Part shown: piece by piece, positions 46,244 to 55,659 of the stretch
How positions within the stretch are numbered: position 1 is the first letter of the stretch
How the letters are laid out: each line of letters opens with the position of its first letter
NCBI GenBank assembly: GCA_022592445.1
Contig: JABYQR010000207.1
Location: 18,182 to 82,181 of the forward strand
Origin: Cytidiella melzeri
Taxonomy: Eukaryota > Basidiomycota > Agaricomycetes > Polyporales > Irpicaceae
Reading direction: 5' to 3'
Length of the DNA: 64,000 nucleotides
The notes under the pieces: model-generated
Told to the model about the DNA's origin: nothing
Databases searched by the model: none
The model's input: the letters and a program-made list of their open reading frames with translations, nothing else
Made by a program: the position numbers and the translations under genes

Positions 46244-46943
46244 TGTAACAGTTAAGGTTACTACTCACCAGATAAGTTGATAAACTTGGGGAGATAGTGT
46301 GAGATAGAGAGTTAGAGTGGTGGTGAGCAAAGTACTGGTGGGTACTGAGTAGTCCTGGTTCAACAGAGTGGATAAGACTGAGGGGATATGCCCTCAGGAG
46401 TGTCTTTATATATACATGAAGGGGAGGACCCCAGGTACTACCCTAAGACCCCTAATAACTACATGAGTAAGCGAAGTAATCTACCTTACTAAGCATGCCC
46501 TATGCCCTAGTGGTGCCACTTCAATAATCAACCAATAGCAATTGTCCCCATGACCTGACCCCATGACCCAGTCCCAAGGCTAGACTTGTTCTAGCTTGTT
46601 CTAAGCCAAGGCTAGACTTTTCCAGAAGGTTCTAAGAGCTATGACATCATCTAATGGAATGTTCTATACTATGACATCATAGTTCCAGCATGTTCCACAA
46701 GGTTCCAGAGAGTTCTATCATGTGATACACATATAAGGAAAGGAGCGCATCAGCGCATCAATTGATAGGCACTGAGAATAAGCGCCGGAATAAGCGCCTG
46801 ATAAGCGCCAGATAAGTGCTGGATAAGCGCCTAAATAGACACCGGATAAGCGCTGGATAAGCGCTTGACAAGCGCTTAAATATTCTCAATAATACCGTTG
46901 CCTGGTAAGGCAAGTCTTGTAGAAACATTGAAAATCTGTGACA
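46244..46943. repeat. Solo LTR nested in the Copia leader
   Basis: A 700-base insertion begins TGTAACAG and ends CTGTGACA (imperfect inverted termini, TG..CA). It is flanked by CTTGC (46239-46243) and CTCGC (46944-46948), a 5-base target duplication with one transition. The left half is TATA-rich (TTTATATATACATG near 46413). The right part holds a minisatellite. No coding frame is present. The family is not identified; no internal sequence of it is seen in the window. Confidence 0.65.
46776..46878. repeat. Minisatellite with GGATAAGCGCY-like units
   Basis: About nine imperfect 10-12 base units share the core AAGCGC (for example GATAAGCGCC, GGATAAGCGCT, GACAAGCGCT). They lie inside the solo LTR. 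The core contains GCGC, so pairs of units can fold on each other. Confidence 0.75.
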
Positions 46944-47059
46944 CTCGCGGCGACACTAGCTCGGCATTGCGCCCTTAGGCCGAACCATTTCTTACTCGGG
47001 CGACATTACGTCAGCATTATGCTCTTAGGCCACCGTATTGATATCAAATCTTATTCATT

Positions 47060-47908
47060 ATGGCTGAAGAAGTTGCCACCCCTGTCCCTACTTCGACATC
47101 ATCTGCGTATCGGATCATCCCTCTCGCTGGACCAGAGAATTACCTCACATGGCGAATCCAGCTTAGCAACATCCTCCGAGAATTGGATCTATGGGGGCAT
47201 GTCAGCGGAACTGTGGAGAAGCCCAGGCAAGGAGACACTAGCGAATGGGAAGCCAAAGATCAGAAGACGCTTACCACAATCTGTCTCCGCATCAACAACA
47301 ATATCATGATGCATGTGATGGCCGCCAAAACTTCGAAAGAGGCTTTTGATGCCTTGGCCAACGTTTTTGCTACTCAGGGCAGTGTTGCCCGCGTTGTTAT
47401 CCGACAAAAACTTTTTAGTTACCGCATCGATGAGACAGAGGATCTCACGGTGAAGATCCAAGACATTAAGCATCTCTGGATTGAATATAATATGGTTTGG
47501 GGAACCGCTACCGCATTGGGCAATAACGATCTCGCGATGTGCATTTTATCGGCGTTACCGGAATCTTGGGACACATTTGTTTCCGTCACCGCTGCTGATG
47601 GTGATCTCACTTCTGCCAGCCTTATTGGTCGTATCGTGCAGGAGGAATCTTGGCGCAAGTCCCGCGGCTCTGCCCAGGCTTTTGCAGCCACTCACGTTGT
47701 GCCAAAGAAACAGTGTTTTCGCACTGGAGTTATTTGTCACAAGTGTGGCAAGGAAGGCCACATCAGATCCGAATGCGAAGAACAGGACAAGCCCGCCGCT
47801 CAGTCCAATTTGGCGACTCCGCCGGCAGCTTATTCAATGGTCGCTACGGACCCCCTTGTTACGATTGGTTCGCACACTCACACCGACGCGCCAGAGTATA
47901 CCTTCTAG
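47060..47908 (+). CDS. Copia Gag polyprotein (UBN2-type) with CCHC zinc knuckle
   Basis: The 282-codon frame starts MAEEVATPVPTSTSSAYRI and has LAGPENYLTWRIQLSNIL, the conserved opening of Ty1/Copia Gag. It continues with AFDALANVFATQGSVARVVI and LPESWDTFVSVTAADGDL, and a zinc knuckle CHKCGKEGHIRSEC (CX2CX4HX4C) at about residues 229-242. It ends 26 residues later at SHTHTDAPEYTF. The frame is undamaged although the element has no pol. It may be kept open by chance (young) or because Gag alone helps mobilisation. Confidence 0.88.
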   Translation: MAEEVATPVPTSTSSAYRIIPLAGPENYLTWRIQLSNILRELDLWGHVSGTVEKPRQGDTSEWEAKDQKTLTTICLRINNNIMMHVMAAKTSKEAFDALANVFATQGSVARVVIRQKLFSYRIDETEDLTVKIQDIKHLWIEYNMVWGTATALGNNDLAMCILSALPESWDTFVSVTAADGDLTSASLIGRIVQEESWRKSRGSAQAFAATHVVPKKQCFRTGVICHKCGKEGHIRSECEEQDKPAAQSNLATPPAAYSMVATDPLVTIGSHTHTDAPEYTF

Positions 47909-47950
47909 GCAACTCGCGTTTATTCTCACGCTCTGCTTGTTGAGGGGAAG

Positions 47951-48181
47951 TGTTGTTATTTTAGGTTTTCCGCATCATTCTTGTTTGTATCCGCTTGTTC
48001 CCGCCGCCCGCCTTTCCGTCATTCCACGCGGATTACTCGCTTCAACGTTCCTATTTTGACTTATCCGTTTTTCCAAAATAATATAAAAACCCTTGTATTT
48101 GCGTAGCTATTAAATAACATTGTGTTCCTTTGTTTCGAGCCCCCCCTCCCGTGCGCGCATCAAAACCCTGCAAAAACAACA
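47951..48181 (+). repeat. 3' LTR of the Copia element
   Basis: It begins TGTTGTTATTTTAGG and ends AACAACA, giving 7-base inverted termini TGTTGTT/AACAACA. A polypurine tract lies directly before it. An AT-rich block AAAATAATATAAAAACCC (about 48074-48091) may be the core promoter. Confidence 0.88.
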
Positions 48182-48209
48182 CCTTGTCCATTACCCAGAC
48201 CTCCTTGTT
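48182..48209. repeat. Right copy of the 28-base repeat flanking the Copia element
   Basis: It is identical to 46098-46125 except for one T in place of C. It starts at the first base after the 3' LTR. Confidence 0.75.
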
Positions 48210-49837
48210 TGTGGTGGTGGTGTTGTTGAATTGATATAGTCTGTGTTGTCATCCCTTCCACAGGCAACACGAGCCTTAGCTGGCAAGAATATGGGTTGCG
48301 TAGACAAAGTAGGATAGCACTCACTAGGGGCAAACACTGATTTCACACTGTCAAGGCGAGATTATATCACTGATCATTGGAAATCAGATCTATGGACAAT
48401 GTAGATTAGATATGTAGATAGATTAGATCAGATAGTACATAGCATGTGATTCCATCATCATAATGGCCACACACAATGCAATACTTGCATCTTATTGCAT
48501 CATGTTCCAGTAGTTTCCATGACTGAATAGCAGAAGTCCAATGAGGCTTCTGCATGACTCATATTTCATATACCAAATGTATTGAGCTTACTAAAGGCTC
48601 AGTCAGCACCATTCAGTTATGTAGGTTGCTCAGTCATCGCTTACATTCTCTATTCAGTAGTATTAGCAAGCAAAACTGTGCATTACCAATCCTTACTCAT
48701 ATGACATTACTGTAGCATTAGTAATCTAGTTACAGACATGTATATATACCGCTCCTAGAGAGCAGAGAAATAATAAGACGCTTACTCACAGAGTTAGTTG
48801 ACCTTTCAAGTCATCCCCTACACTCGTAACTTTCAAACACACACGTCTTGAAATCTGCATGATTACCCACATGAATGTTAACTATCAGCAGATAATCCAT
48901 AAGCAATTTTGTGCTTGGGATGGTTTCTTAATGTTTGAGAATACAAGATAATGCTATACAAATTCTGTACCTTTTCAGGGGCAGGAATTTCTGTTTTTTA
49001 AGTGGTAGTTGTTTCAAAAAGAACAACGAAAGGTTTACCTTTCAAGGCTCAGAAAACCAAGTGGAAAAGATGCCTTCCACGGATTTGGCGTGGTGTGGGA
49101 AAAGTGCATGAAAAAATTCAGAAAAGGAAAGGGCTGGTAGAATTTCTGGCGGCCTACCTCGTTGCATGCACGTGCTACCGAAAAGTTCTGGAAAGTTGTT
49201 TGCCACGTTATGTTTGCCATCACCCAACACATGTGGGAAATCTATTTTTTTTTACAATGTTAGTTAAGTTGGAAATCTGCTCAAAAATCAATATTCACAC
49301 AGATTTTTGGAGCGCGGAAAGGCTGCCAGTAGATAGGCTTAAAATCTTTCAGAAAAATCACAAAAATGTCTTTGATTGTATATTAATCTAACCCCCAAAC
49401 ATAACCAGATATTCACAGGATTTTCAACATATTAAATAACTCTCACATTAATTTCACACCATGTGAAATTGGCCTTTGCCTGCAGTGATTATAGGAGTAC
49501 TGCACATATATATACACCTGTGTTTTAGTAGCATATGAAATGACATGGAAATCAAGTAGTACAACTGCAGAGGACGCCTGAAGTGTACGTCTGAGGCCAA
49601 GTACTAGCATGAGTCATTTACTCAATATGTTCGCCTCTGGTACAAGTGCTGAGCCTAGTAATACACTGAGTCATGCACTAAGTAATACAGTAGAATAGCT
49701 GAAGTAGACATTGTATGGTAGTTGCTTACATAAGTAGATACAGACATGTATATGAGCAGAGCTGGTGAAGCAGCAATAATAATAAGACTCATCTTCAAAT
49801 CTTAACAGCCTCTACCCCTCGCACACCACTTCCACTT
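48210..49837. other. AT-rich noncoding, probably decayed retrotransposon debris
   Basis: No supported gene. Two places resemble each other and LTR promoters: CAGACATGTATATATACC followed by AATAATAAGACG (48736-48782), and CAGACATGTATATGAGCAG followed by AATAATAATAAGACTC (49742-49790). These may be U3/R borders of two copies of one worn LTR family. A 129-codon frame at 49002-49391 has no recognisable content. Confidence 0.4.
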
Positions 49838-50886
49838 TGTTAGTTTGACAACCATTTGTTGCTCTCTAAGCAGCAACTACAATCTGAACACAGCCTGTAG
49901 CAGTTCAAAGGGGATGAGGCAGTTCAGACATCAACAGGTGTTAAGACCGACTATTGTCAAGAGACAAGTTGTCAAGTCAGAACCCCTGGGTGTAGCTACA
50001 CACAAGGTCAAATGATGATCCAGGCCGCGCAGTCGCTGTCGAGCACAATGGCAGACATATAATTGATTAATAGAAGGAATATTGATACAAAGTGGATAGA
50101 CTGAGGTTCTAGCCCCATGTCTAGTGGCTATTTATACATGTTGGCCTAACTACTTCTGGACCAGTCCGATGTATTGATTACCCATCAGAGGGACGGAGGG
50201 GTGAACAGAGAACAATAGCTACTTTAGCAAGCCAATGGGAGAAAAGACCATCAAGGTGTGGGAGCAAAGGACAATAGAAAGAAGGATCATGAGCCAAAGA
50301 ACAATAGAAAAGGGTTGAATCTGGAACAGGGGATAGACGGAATTGGACCCAATGAAATGGTAACGAAGGTATGGAGAGGCTGAGGGTGGAACCAAGGCAA
50401 TGGTAACCAATCGGAGTTAGGTCCGAGGTTTGAATGGAAACAAGAAGGGAACCAATGACATAATGGTCTGTGTTGAACAGAGGCAATGAGGAGCAAGGAA
50501 TGATAGATGAGAGACGAGTTGAATTGTTAAGGCAAGTGTAAAGAAGACAACTAGTTATCAGGATAATTGAAGAAGTGAAGAAAAATAACAGGGTGTAACA
50601 CCTGTTTGTAAAAACAGACAGGGTTGCATCAGCAGCAAGCACTGCATCTGATTGTTACACAAAGTTTCACAATTACTAGTTGCTCTTCCATCAGGAGTTA
50701 CAATCAGCACACAGCCTGTAGTAGTCCCAATGGGTGTGAGGCAGTTCAGACATCAACAGGACGTTGTTGCATCAGCAGAGAGCACTGCATCTGATTGTTC
50801 CACAATGTTTGACAACCATTAGTTGCTCTTTAAGCAAAAGTTAAAATCAGAACACAGCCTGTGGCAGTTCAGATATCAACAGGACA
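49838..50886. repeat. Direct repeats of a 120-140 base unit, split by an insertion
   Basis: Copies lie at 49838-49938 (partial), 50623-50763 and 50764-50886; the start of a fourth is near 50999-51040. Shared words are GTTGCATCAGCAG, AGCACTGCATCTGATTGTT, ACACAGCCTGT and GCAGTTCAGACATCAACAGG. The first copy is separated from the others by the insertion at 49939-50617. There is no coding content. Confidence 0.7.
49939..50617. mobile_element. Probable solo LTR inserted in the 130-base repeat array
   Basis: A 679-base insertion starting TGTTAAGACC interrupts the repeat array. It is flanked by ACAGG on both sides (49934-49938 and 50618-50622), a 5-base direct repeat. It contains CTATTTATACATG (near 50128-50141), like an LTR core promoter. 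The end AAAACAG is not the usual CA, so the exact border may be off by a base or two. An alternative reading uses the perfect 11-base inverted repeat AACAGGTGTTA (49933-49943) and TAACACCTGTT (50596-50606), which would suggest a small DNA element. Confidence 0.5.
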
Positions 50887-51667
50887 ACATGTAACATGTT
50901 CTGGGAGTCAATCTAATGAGACCCCCTCAAGCCCTTCAATTCTTGAGGCAAGTAATTTTCTGTGATCAGCAGTGAATTTTGGTGAGCACCACAAGTGATT
51001 GTTGCATCAGCAGTAAACACTGCACAGAATTAATGGTGAGATATATGAAGCCCCTTGCTACCATTGGTGACTACCTTCATCAATGTATGGCTCCTTTTCC
51101 TGCAATTAAACTTATCAATTGTAGTACAGTCACTTTGCCCCCGATTCAGTTGCTTATCATAGGTGTCACCAATAGCAAATGCCCTTACTACAGTAGATAT
51201 GCATGACCAGATCAATTAAAAAAGTTCTTATCAGAAACCAGGTTGTTTACTGAGGCTCTTTCTGGTAACAAAGTCACTGGTTCAATTAACTAATTTTGGC
51301 TATATATGACTTATTTAATCTTCTATCAGTAACATATTCACTTGTAGCCCTGCTCCTGCAATTTACCCAAATAGTATTCATATTATGTAGCATGGTCCAA
51401 GACCATTACAAAAAATGCAGAGAGATCAAATGAAACACAAAGGGGTAGCTATATGAAAAATGTGTGATGCAATGTGCATCCAAGTAAGGTGGTAGGGCAC
51501 TGTTTGTATGCCTGCTTGTACTCAATTACCATTGGTATGTGTACAGCATGAGAAGATATGGACTTTGACAGTAGGCACAAGGTGAGAGTTAATGTGGTGA
51601 TGTTGCAGTGGAAGTGCAGAGGTTGGCAGAGGTTGGAGTCAGTGGATGGGTTGCAAACACAATGAGA
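50887..51667. other. AT-rich noncoding stretch left of Gypsy-1
   Basis: No supported gene. The last 80 or so bases before 51668 belong to the flank of element X copy B (compare 56230-56330). The rest shows nothing I can name. Confidence 0.4.
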
Positions 51668-51757
51668 TCAGTGGCGGGTGTTGCACACAAAGGTGTGTCT
51701 GACAACAACATTGGGGGTGCCAGTGAGATTAAATTGCACAAGTTTGCACTTGTGATT
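51668..51757 (-). pseudogene. Element X copy B, C-terminal piece of the cysteine-rich gene, cut by Gypsy-1
   Basis: Read on the minus strand this gives KLVQFNLTGTPNVVVRHTFV and ends CNTRH. It matches the end of the intact gene in copy A (LVQFNLTNSTNVVVRHAFAC). The break with Gypsy-1 is at the TGATT target duplication (51753-51757 and 60834-60838), and the frame continues on the far side at 60834. Confidence 0.75.
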
Positions 51758-52255
51758 TGTCACGAGCATGCACACTTTTTCCTTTCTTTTCCTTTTATTT
51801 TCCTTATCTTATCTTATCGATGGTACATGGCTACTGCATGTGATCAAGTGCATGTGACAGACTGGTCACATGATCATAGAAGGTGTTGGAACATTGTGGA
51901 ACATTGTAGAACATTGCACCATAGCACACCATACGTTCCCACAGCAGTGTTAGGAGTACAGACCCGGTACCAGGGGTCCTTGTCTGAGATGTATATAAAC
52001 CCACCCTGTAGCTCCCTAAAGACCTCAGATTCTACCTCCTGGTCTTTAGGTGACGTCCACCTTGTACCTAGTCCCTCCCTGTACTAATATAAACCTGGTC
52101 TTTAGCTCATTGTCAGCTGTTCCCTCGTTGTCGTCTCTACCCCTTTCCTCATCATCATTACCCCTGTTGTCATCGTCCACGCAAGTTCGCTCGTCGTTCC
52201 TTCTCCCCTATTGTCACTTCCTCGCTCTTCATAGAGTTTGGTTGTGTTCTTGACA
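51758..52255 (+). repeat. 5' LTR of Gypsy-1
   Basis: 498 bases, starting TGTCACGAGCATGC and ending GTTCTTGACA. It contains GTATATAAAC (51991-52000), a good TATA box, and a second TAATATAAAC at about 52087-52096. Preceded by target duplication TGATT. Confidence 0.95.
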
Positions 52256-52361
52256 TTAGGTAGAATCTCCGTACGCTCGCCTGGACGTCGCACAACCGCA
52301 CACTTCCCTTTCCCCAAAGGTTTATAGAAGTTTAGTCCCCCCGGTTTACCAGTACGTTGTA

Positions 52362-54537
52362 TTGGCCCGAACCTCTGATCTTACATCTCATTTTGTGGTT
52401 GTAGTGCCCAAGGACGTACACATTTGTCGCTGCATACCCAAGTCCTTCTTTGAGGCTCATCAAGAACTACGCGAGCAAGGACGTCCTCGTCTCTACACAG
52501 AAAAGGACCTCAAAGCCATCGTCTCCTACGTCTCACGCCGCTCTCACTACCATCCCCTGGGCACCAGGCTTCCTGCCTTCGACCACGAAAAGTTTGCTCG
52601 TGACAACGAGTCCATCAAGGAACGTGCACACACAGAACGTGCGCAAACCCTCACGGAGCGAATTGAGAAACCGTCTCTCAAGGATCGCGTCTCCCAGGCA
52701 CCCCCGCCACCTCGCCCAGACGCACAAAAACCTGTGACACTCAATTTCCACAAGTTTTCCATCAAGGACCAAGTCGGCATCCTCAAGCCAAAGATTGAAG
52801 CCACTACCAGACACCTCAAGATTCTGATCGAACTCACTTGCGACCGGAACGATTTGCAGACCCAGGCAATATTGCTCCTCAACGATAAACTTCTGCACCT
52901 CATCCAGCACACGGAGGAAGTACTCTCCACGCGCATGCCTGCCCAGCTCAAAGCACTGAACTGGGGCTTGCAGTCAATAGGGCAGATCAACTTCACGCAA
53001 TTACGCAAGAGGTTGACAGAAGTTACCAGTAGAGTTGCATTTGTAGCAGACAGAGGATACTTCGAAAAACTTCCCTTGTAATAGATAGTCATCATTGAGT
53101 GCGATAATCTATTCCACGTCTTTGATCCCGACAATGTTAAGGATTGTCACGATAACAAAGAAGACCACGCGTATATTGAAGTCTGCAAACAACAGCCGTG
53201 TCCAAATCAAAATCAAAAGTTTGTAGTATCCCGTCATTTCAGAGAAGGACAACGATACTCTGGATATGTACCCTGCGATAACAGTCAAATACCGTCAATT
53301 GTTGAAGTTCCTGGAGAAGTTGAAGTTCCAGAACTTGATACCAGTTTAGTCACAGCAGTTTTACTGGAAACCACCACTGCTGCCCCTGTTCCTGTCATCC
53401 CTGAAACCATACCAGAAATCTCACTGGTAACTCCTGAAGCACCCACAGTCGTCCCCACCAATCCCGCACCTGTCACAATGACAACCCCAGCAGTAGACCC
53501 CGCCCTGGTTGCAGCCATTGTAGCTGCAGTCGCGCAAGCAATGCCCAGACCGCAGGTTACGGTCAACAACAATGACTCCAAGCCCGACAGATACAAGGGC
53601 GAACATGGTCGTGACCTGGAACGTTTTCTGTCCCAGTGTGAGGCTTACTGGGTGACTGCCAGTATCACTGACGAGAAAACCAAGGTCCTGACGGCCATCT
53701 ACCGTCTGTCGGAGAAAGCTGCCCAATGGGCAATACCAGTCACAGATCACATGGCTGACCACAACAGTGACTTGCCGGCCAATCTTGACACGTGGGCTAA
53801 GTTCAAAACTGAACTCAAAAAGTATTTCGGCGATGCAACGCCCAAAGATACTGCCATCCGAGAATTGGAGAAGCTCTGTGGAGCTGAGAAGAAGGAGAAG
53901 AATGCGCGTGATGTAGGAACATATGTCACAGACTTCCAATCCTACGTGGGTCGCATCTGGATTAAGCGACAAGGACAAGGAGATCCGCTTCATCAAGGGT
54001 CTCCCAGAGTACATCTATGGTAGATTGGCAACTGCTGAAGCTCCACCAACGAACTATCAGGGGTGGATTGACAAATCTCTCAAGATGGCAGCCGCGTATG
54101 CCCGCATACGGTAAACAACGGAGAGAAAAGTGCCTTCTACTCCTTTGTCAACTGCGTCAAAGCCCACCGTATCTCAGCCCCGGTTTACTCCGGTCCCTCG
54201 CACTCCCAACGGTCCGGTTCCTATGGAGGTTGACGCCTCCAAAATGCAACAAGGTTGGCGGTGTTATAACTGCCAGGAACTTACAACGGATCCCAGTCAC
54301 ATTACGCGCACGTGCACCAAGCCTGCAGTTCCTCGTCCACCTCCTCGTGGACCACGTGTAGCAGCTACCAATGCAGAGGCCTTGACATCTAAAGTCGAAG
54401 GAAAGAAACCGGAGGCAACAGGAGAGCCCATTCCGTCAGGGGTGTCAGAAGTAACCCTTAACGCAATACTTGGAGAGCTGGAAAAGTTGAAGGCGGAGAA
54501 TGCCAACCTCAAAAAGAGACTTGAGGAGGGTTTTTGA
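52362..54537 (+). pseudogene. Gypsy-1 gag region, broken
   Basis: A frame without a nearby ATG (52362-53081) contains a helical N-terminal part (RHLKILIELTCDRNDLQTQA). A second frame, 53093-53950, has a Thr/Pro/Val-rich linker and a retrotransposon Gag core (DRYKGEHGRDLERFLSQCEA, AIYRLSEKAAQWA, LKKYFGDATPKDTAIRELEK). The frame shifts near 53950 and again near 54115. After that a zinc-knuckle-like motif CYNCQELTTDPSHITRTC appears (CX2CX8HX4C, wider than the standard CX4H spacing), and a coiled coil LGELEKLKAENANLKKRLEE ends at 54537. The order is right for a Gypsy Gag, but no continuous product is possible. Confidence 0.8.
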
Positions 54538-54539
54538 TA

Positions 54540-55659
54540 CGGGCCGTGATTCGAGCTGCGCAACCACGCGCCCCACGTTTACCATGTACTAATAGATTTT
54601 CCATACTCGCATCTGATGTACTAGAGACTGGCTCTGAATCCAAACATTTTCATGTACCAATCACAGTCTCAGGAGTGCGGAGATCTAAAGAAGTCGCAGC
54701 TATGATTGATAGTGGAGCCTTGACACTATTCATTCATAAACGGTTTGTTTGAGAGCATCATATTAGGACCCGGAAGTTGAAACAACCCATTCCGGTGTAC
54801 AACATAGACGGAACCCCAAATTGAGATGGGGCTATTGATGAGGTTGCCATTCTCAATATGAGGATAGGAGACCACGAGGAAAGGACCATCTTCACGGTCA
54901 CTGATATTGGGCCGGAAGACGTGATCATAGGAATTGATTGGTTGCGGTATCACAACCCCACCATTGATTGGTACGAAGGCATCATCAGGATGGATGGATG
55001 TCCTGATGCATGTAAGCCCAGGGAACGGGTTAAGGAAGCAAAGGAGGCTGCAGCTAAGAGAACAGCTGAGCCTAAACAGAAGAAGAAGACCCCAGGATTG
55101 CGGAAAGTTGTGGAACAACTTCCATACTTGCCGGTGGATACAGAGGAGGCTGAGGAAGACCTCGAGGAGACCCCGGATGGTTCAGGAAGTTTGGATGTAA
55201 CTGAATCCCCGGAGTTACAGGCACAGGCCACTACTCAGCTCGGTGGAAAAGGAACTTCCCGACGCATTCTACGCACACGCCCTACACCTATGGTACAAGA
55301 AGGCGAACATTTGTTCACTCTAGCAGGGTACACGTACTCTAGTGAGCTAGCGGAGGTTGAGAACCGGGTGAAACCGGTGAAAACCTTTGAGGAGATGGTG
55401 CCTGAGCAATATTGACGACATGCTTACATTTTCTCTGAGACAGAATCTCAACGACTTCCAGAACACAAGTCATATGACCATGCAATTGAGTTGATTCCAG
55501 AAGCAAAAGGATTCCATGCAAAAGTTTATGCGCTGTCCCACCCTGAGCAAGAAGAGCTTGACAAGTTTATCCGAGAGAACCTAGAAAAAGGGTCCATTCG
55601 ACCGTTGAAGTCCCCAATGGCATCACCCTTCTTCTTTGTCAAGAAAAAAAAATGGAAAG
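54540..55659 (+). pseudogene. Gypsy-1 protease and start of reverse transcriptase, broken
   Basis: An aspartic protease site is present (VAAMIDSGALTLFIHKRF), then TGA at about 54750. After another TGA at about 54823 the sequence gives EDVIIGIDWLRYHNPTIDWY, the second conserved protease region, then an acidic linker. A third TGA lies at about 55415. The reverse transcriptase N-terminus follows: LDKFIRENLEKGSIRPLKSP and ASPFFFVKKK. An extra base in the A-run shifts the frame just before element X copy A cuts in at about 55660. The three TGA codons stand where Arg (CGA) would fit. Confidence 0.8.

Larger units (their letters stand above)
46126..48181 (+). mobile_element. Gag-only Ty1/Copia element with truncated 5' LTR
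   Basis: The element has, in order: the last 68 bases of a 5' LTR (46126-46193), a primer-binding tract (46194-46210), a leader interrupted by a solo LTR (46244-46943), a gag gene (47060-47908), a polypurine tract (GAGGGGAAG, 47942-47950) and a complete 231-base 3' LTR (47951-48181). Only about 40 bases separate the gag stop from the polypurine tract, so protease, integrase, reverse transcriptase and RNase H are absent. It could only have moved with proteins supplied by a full-length relative. Confidence 0.85.

Noticed and set aside
46776..46878. Regular short repeats resembling a CRISPR array
   Set aside because: Units are 10-12 bases, imperfect and without unique spacers, and the genome is eukaryotic.
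49002..49391. 129-codon plus-strand frame
   Set aside because: No recognisable domain, low-complexity Lys-rich composition in AT-rich repeat debris, and no supporting copy.
52256..52300. tRNA primer-binding site after the Gypsy-1 5' LTR
   Set aside because: The bases after the LTR do not begin with TGG or match an initiator tRNA 3' end; self-priming as in Tf1 is possible but I could not show it.
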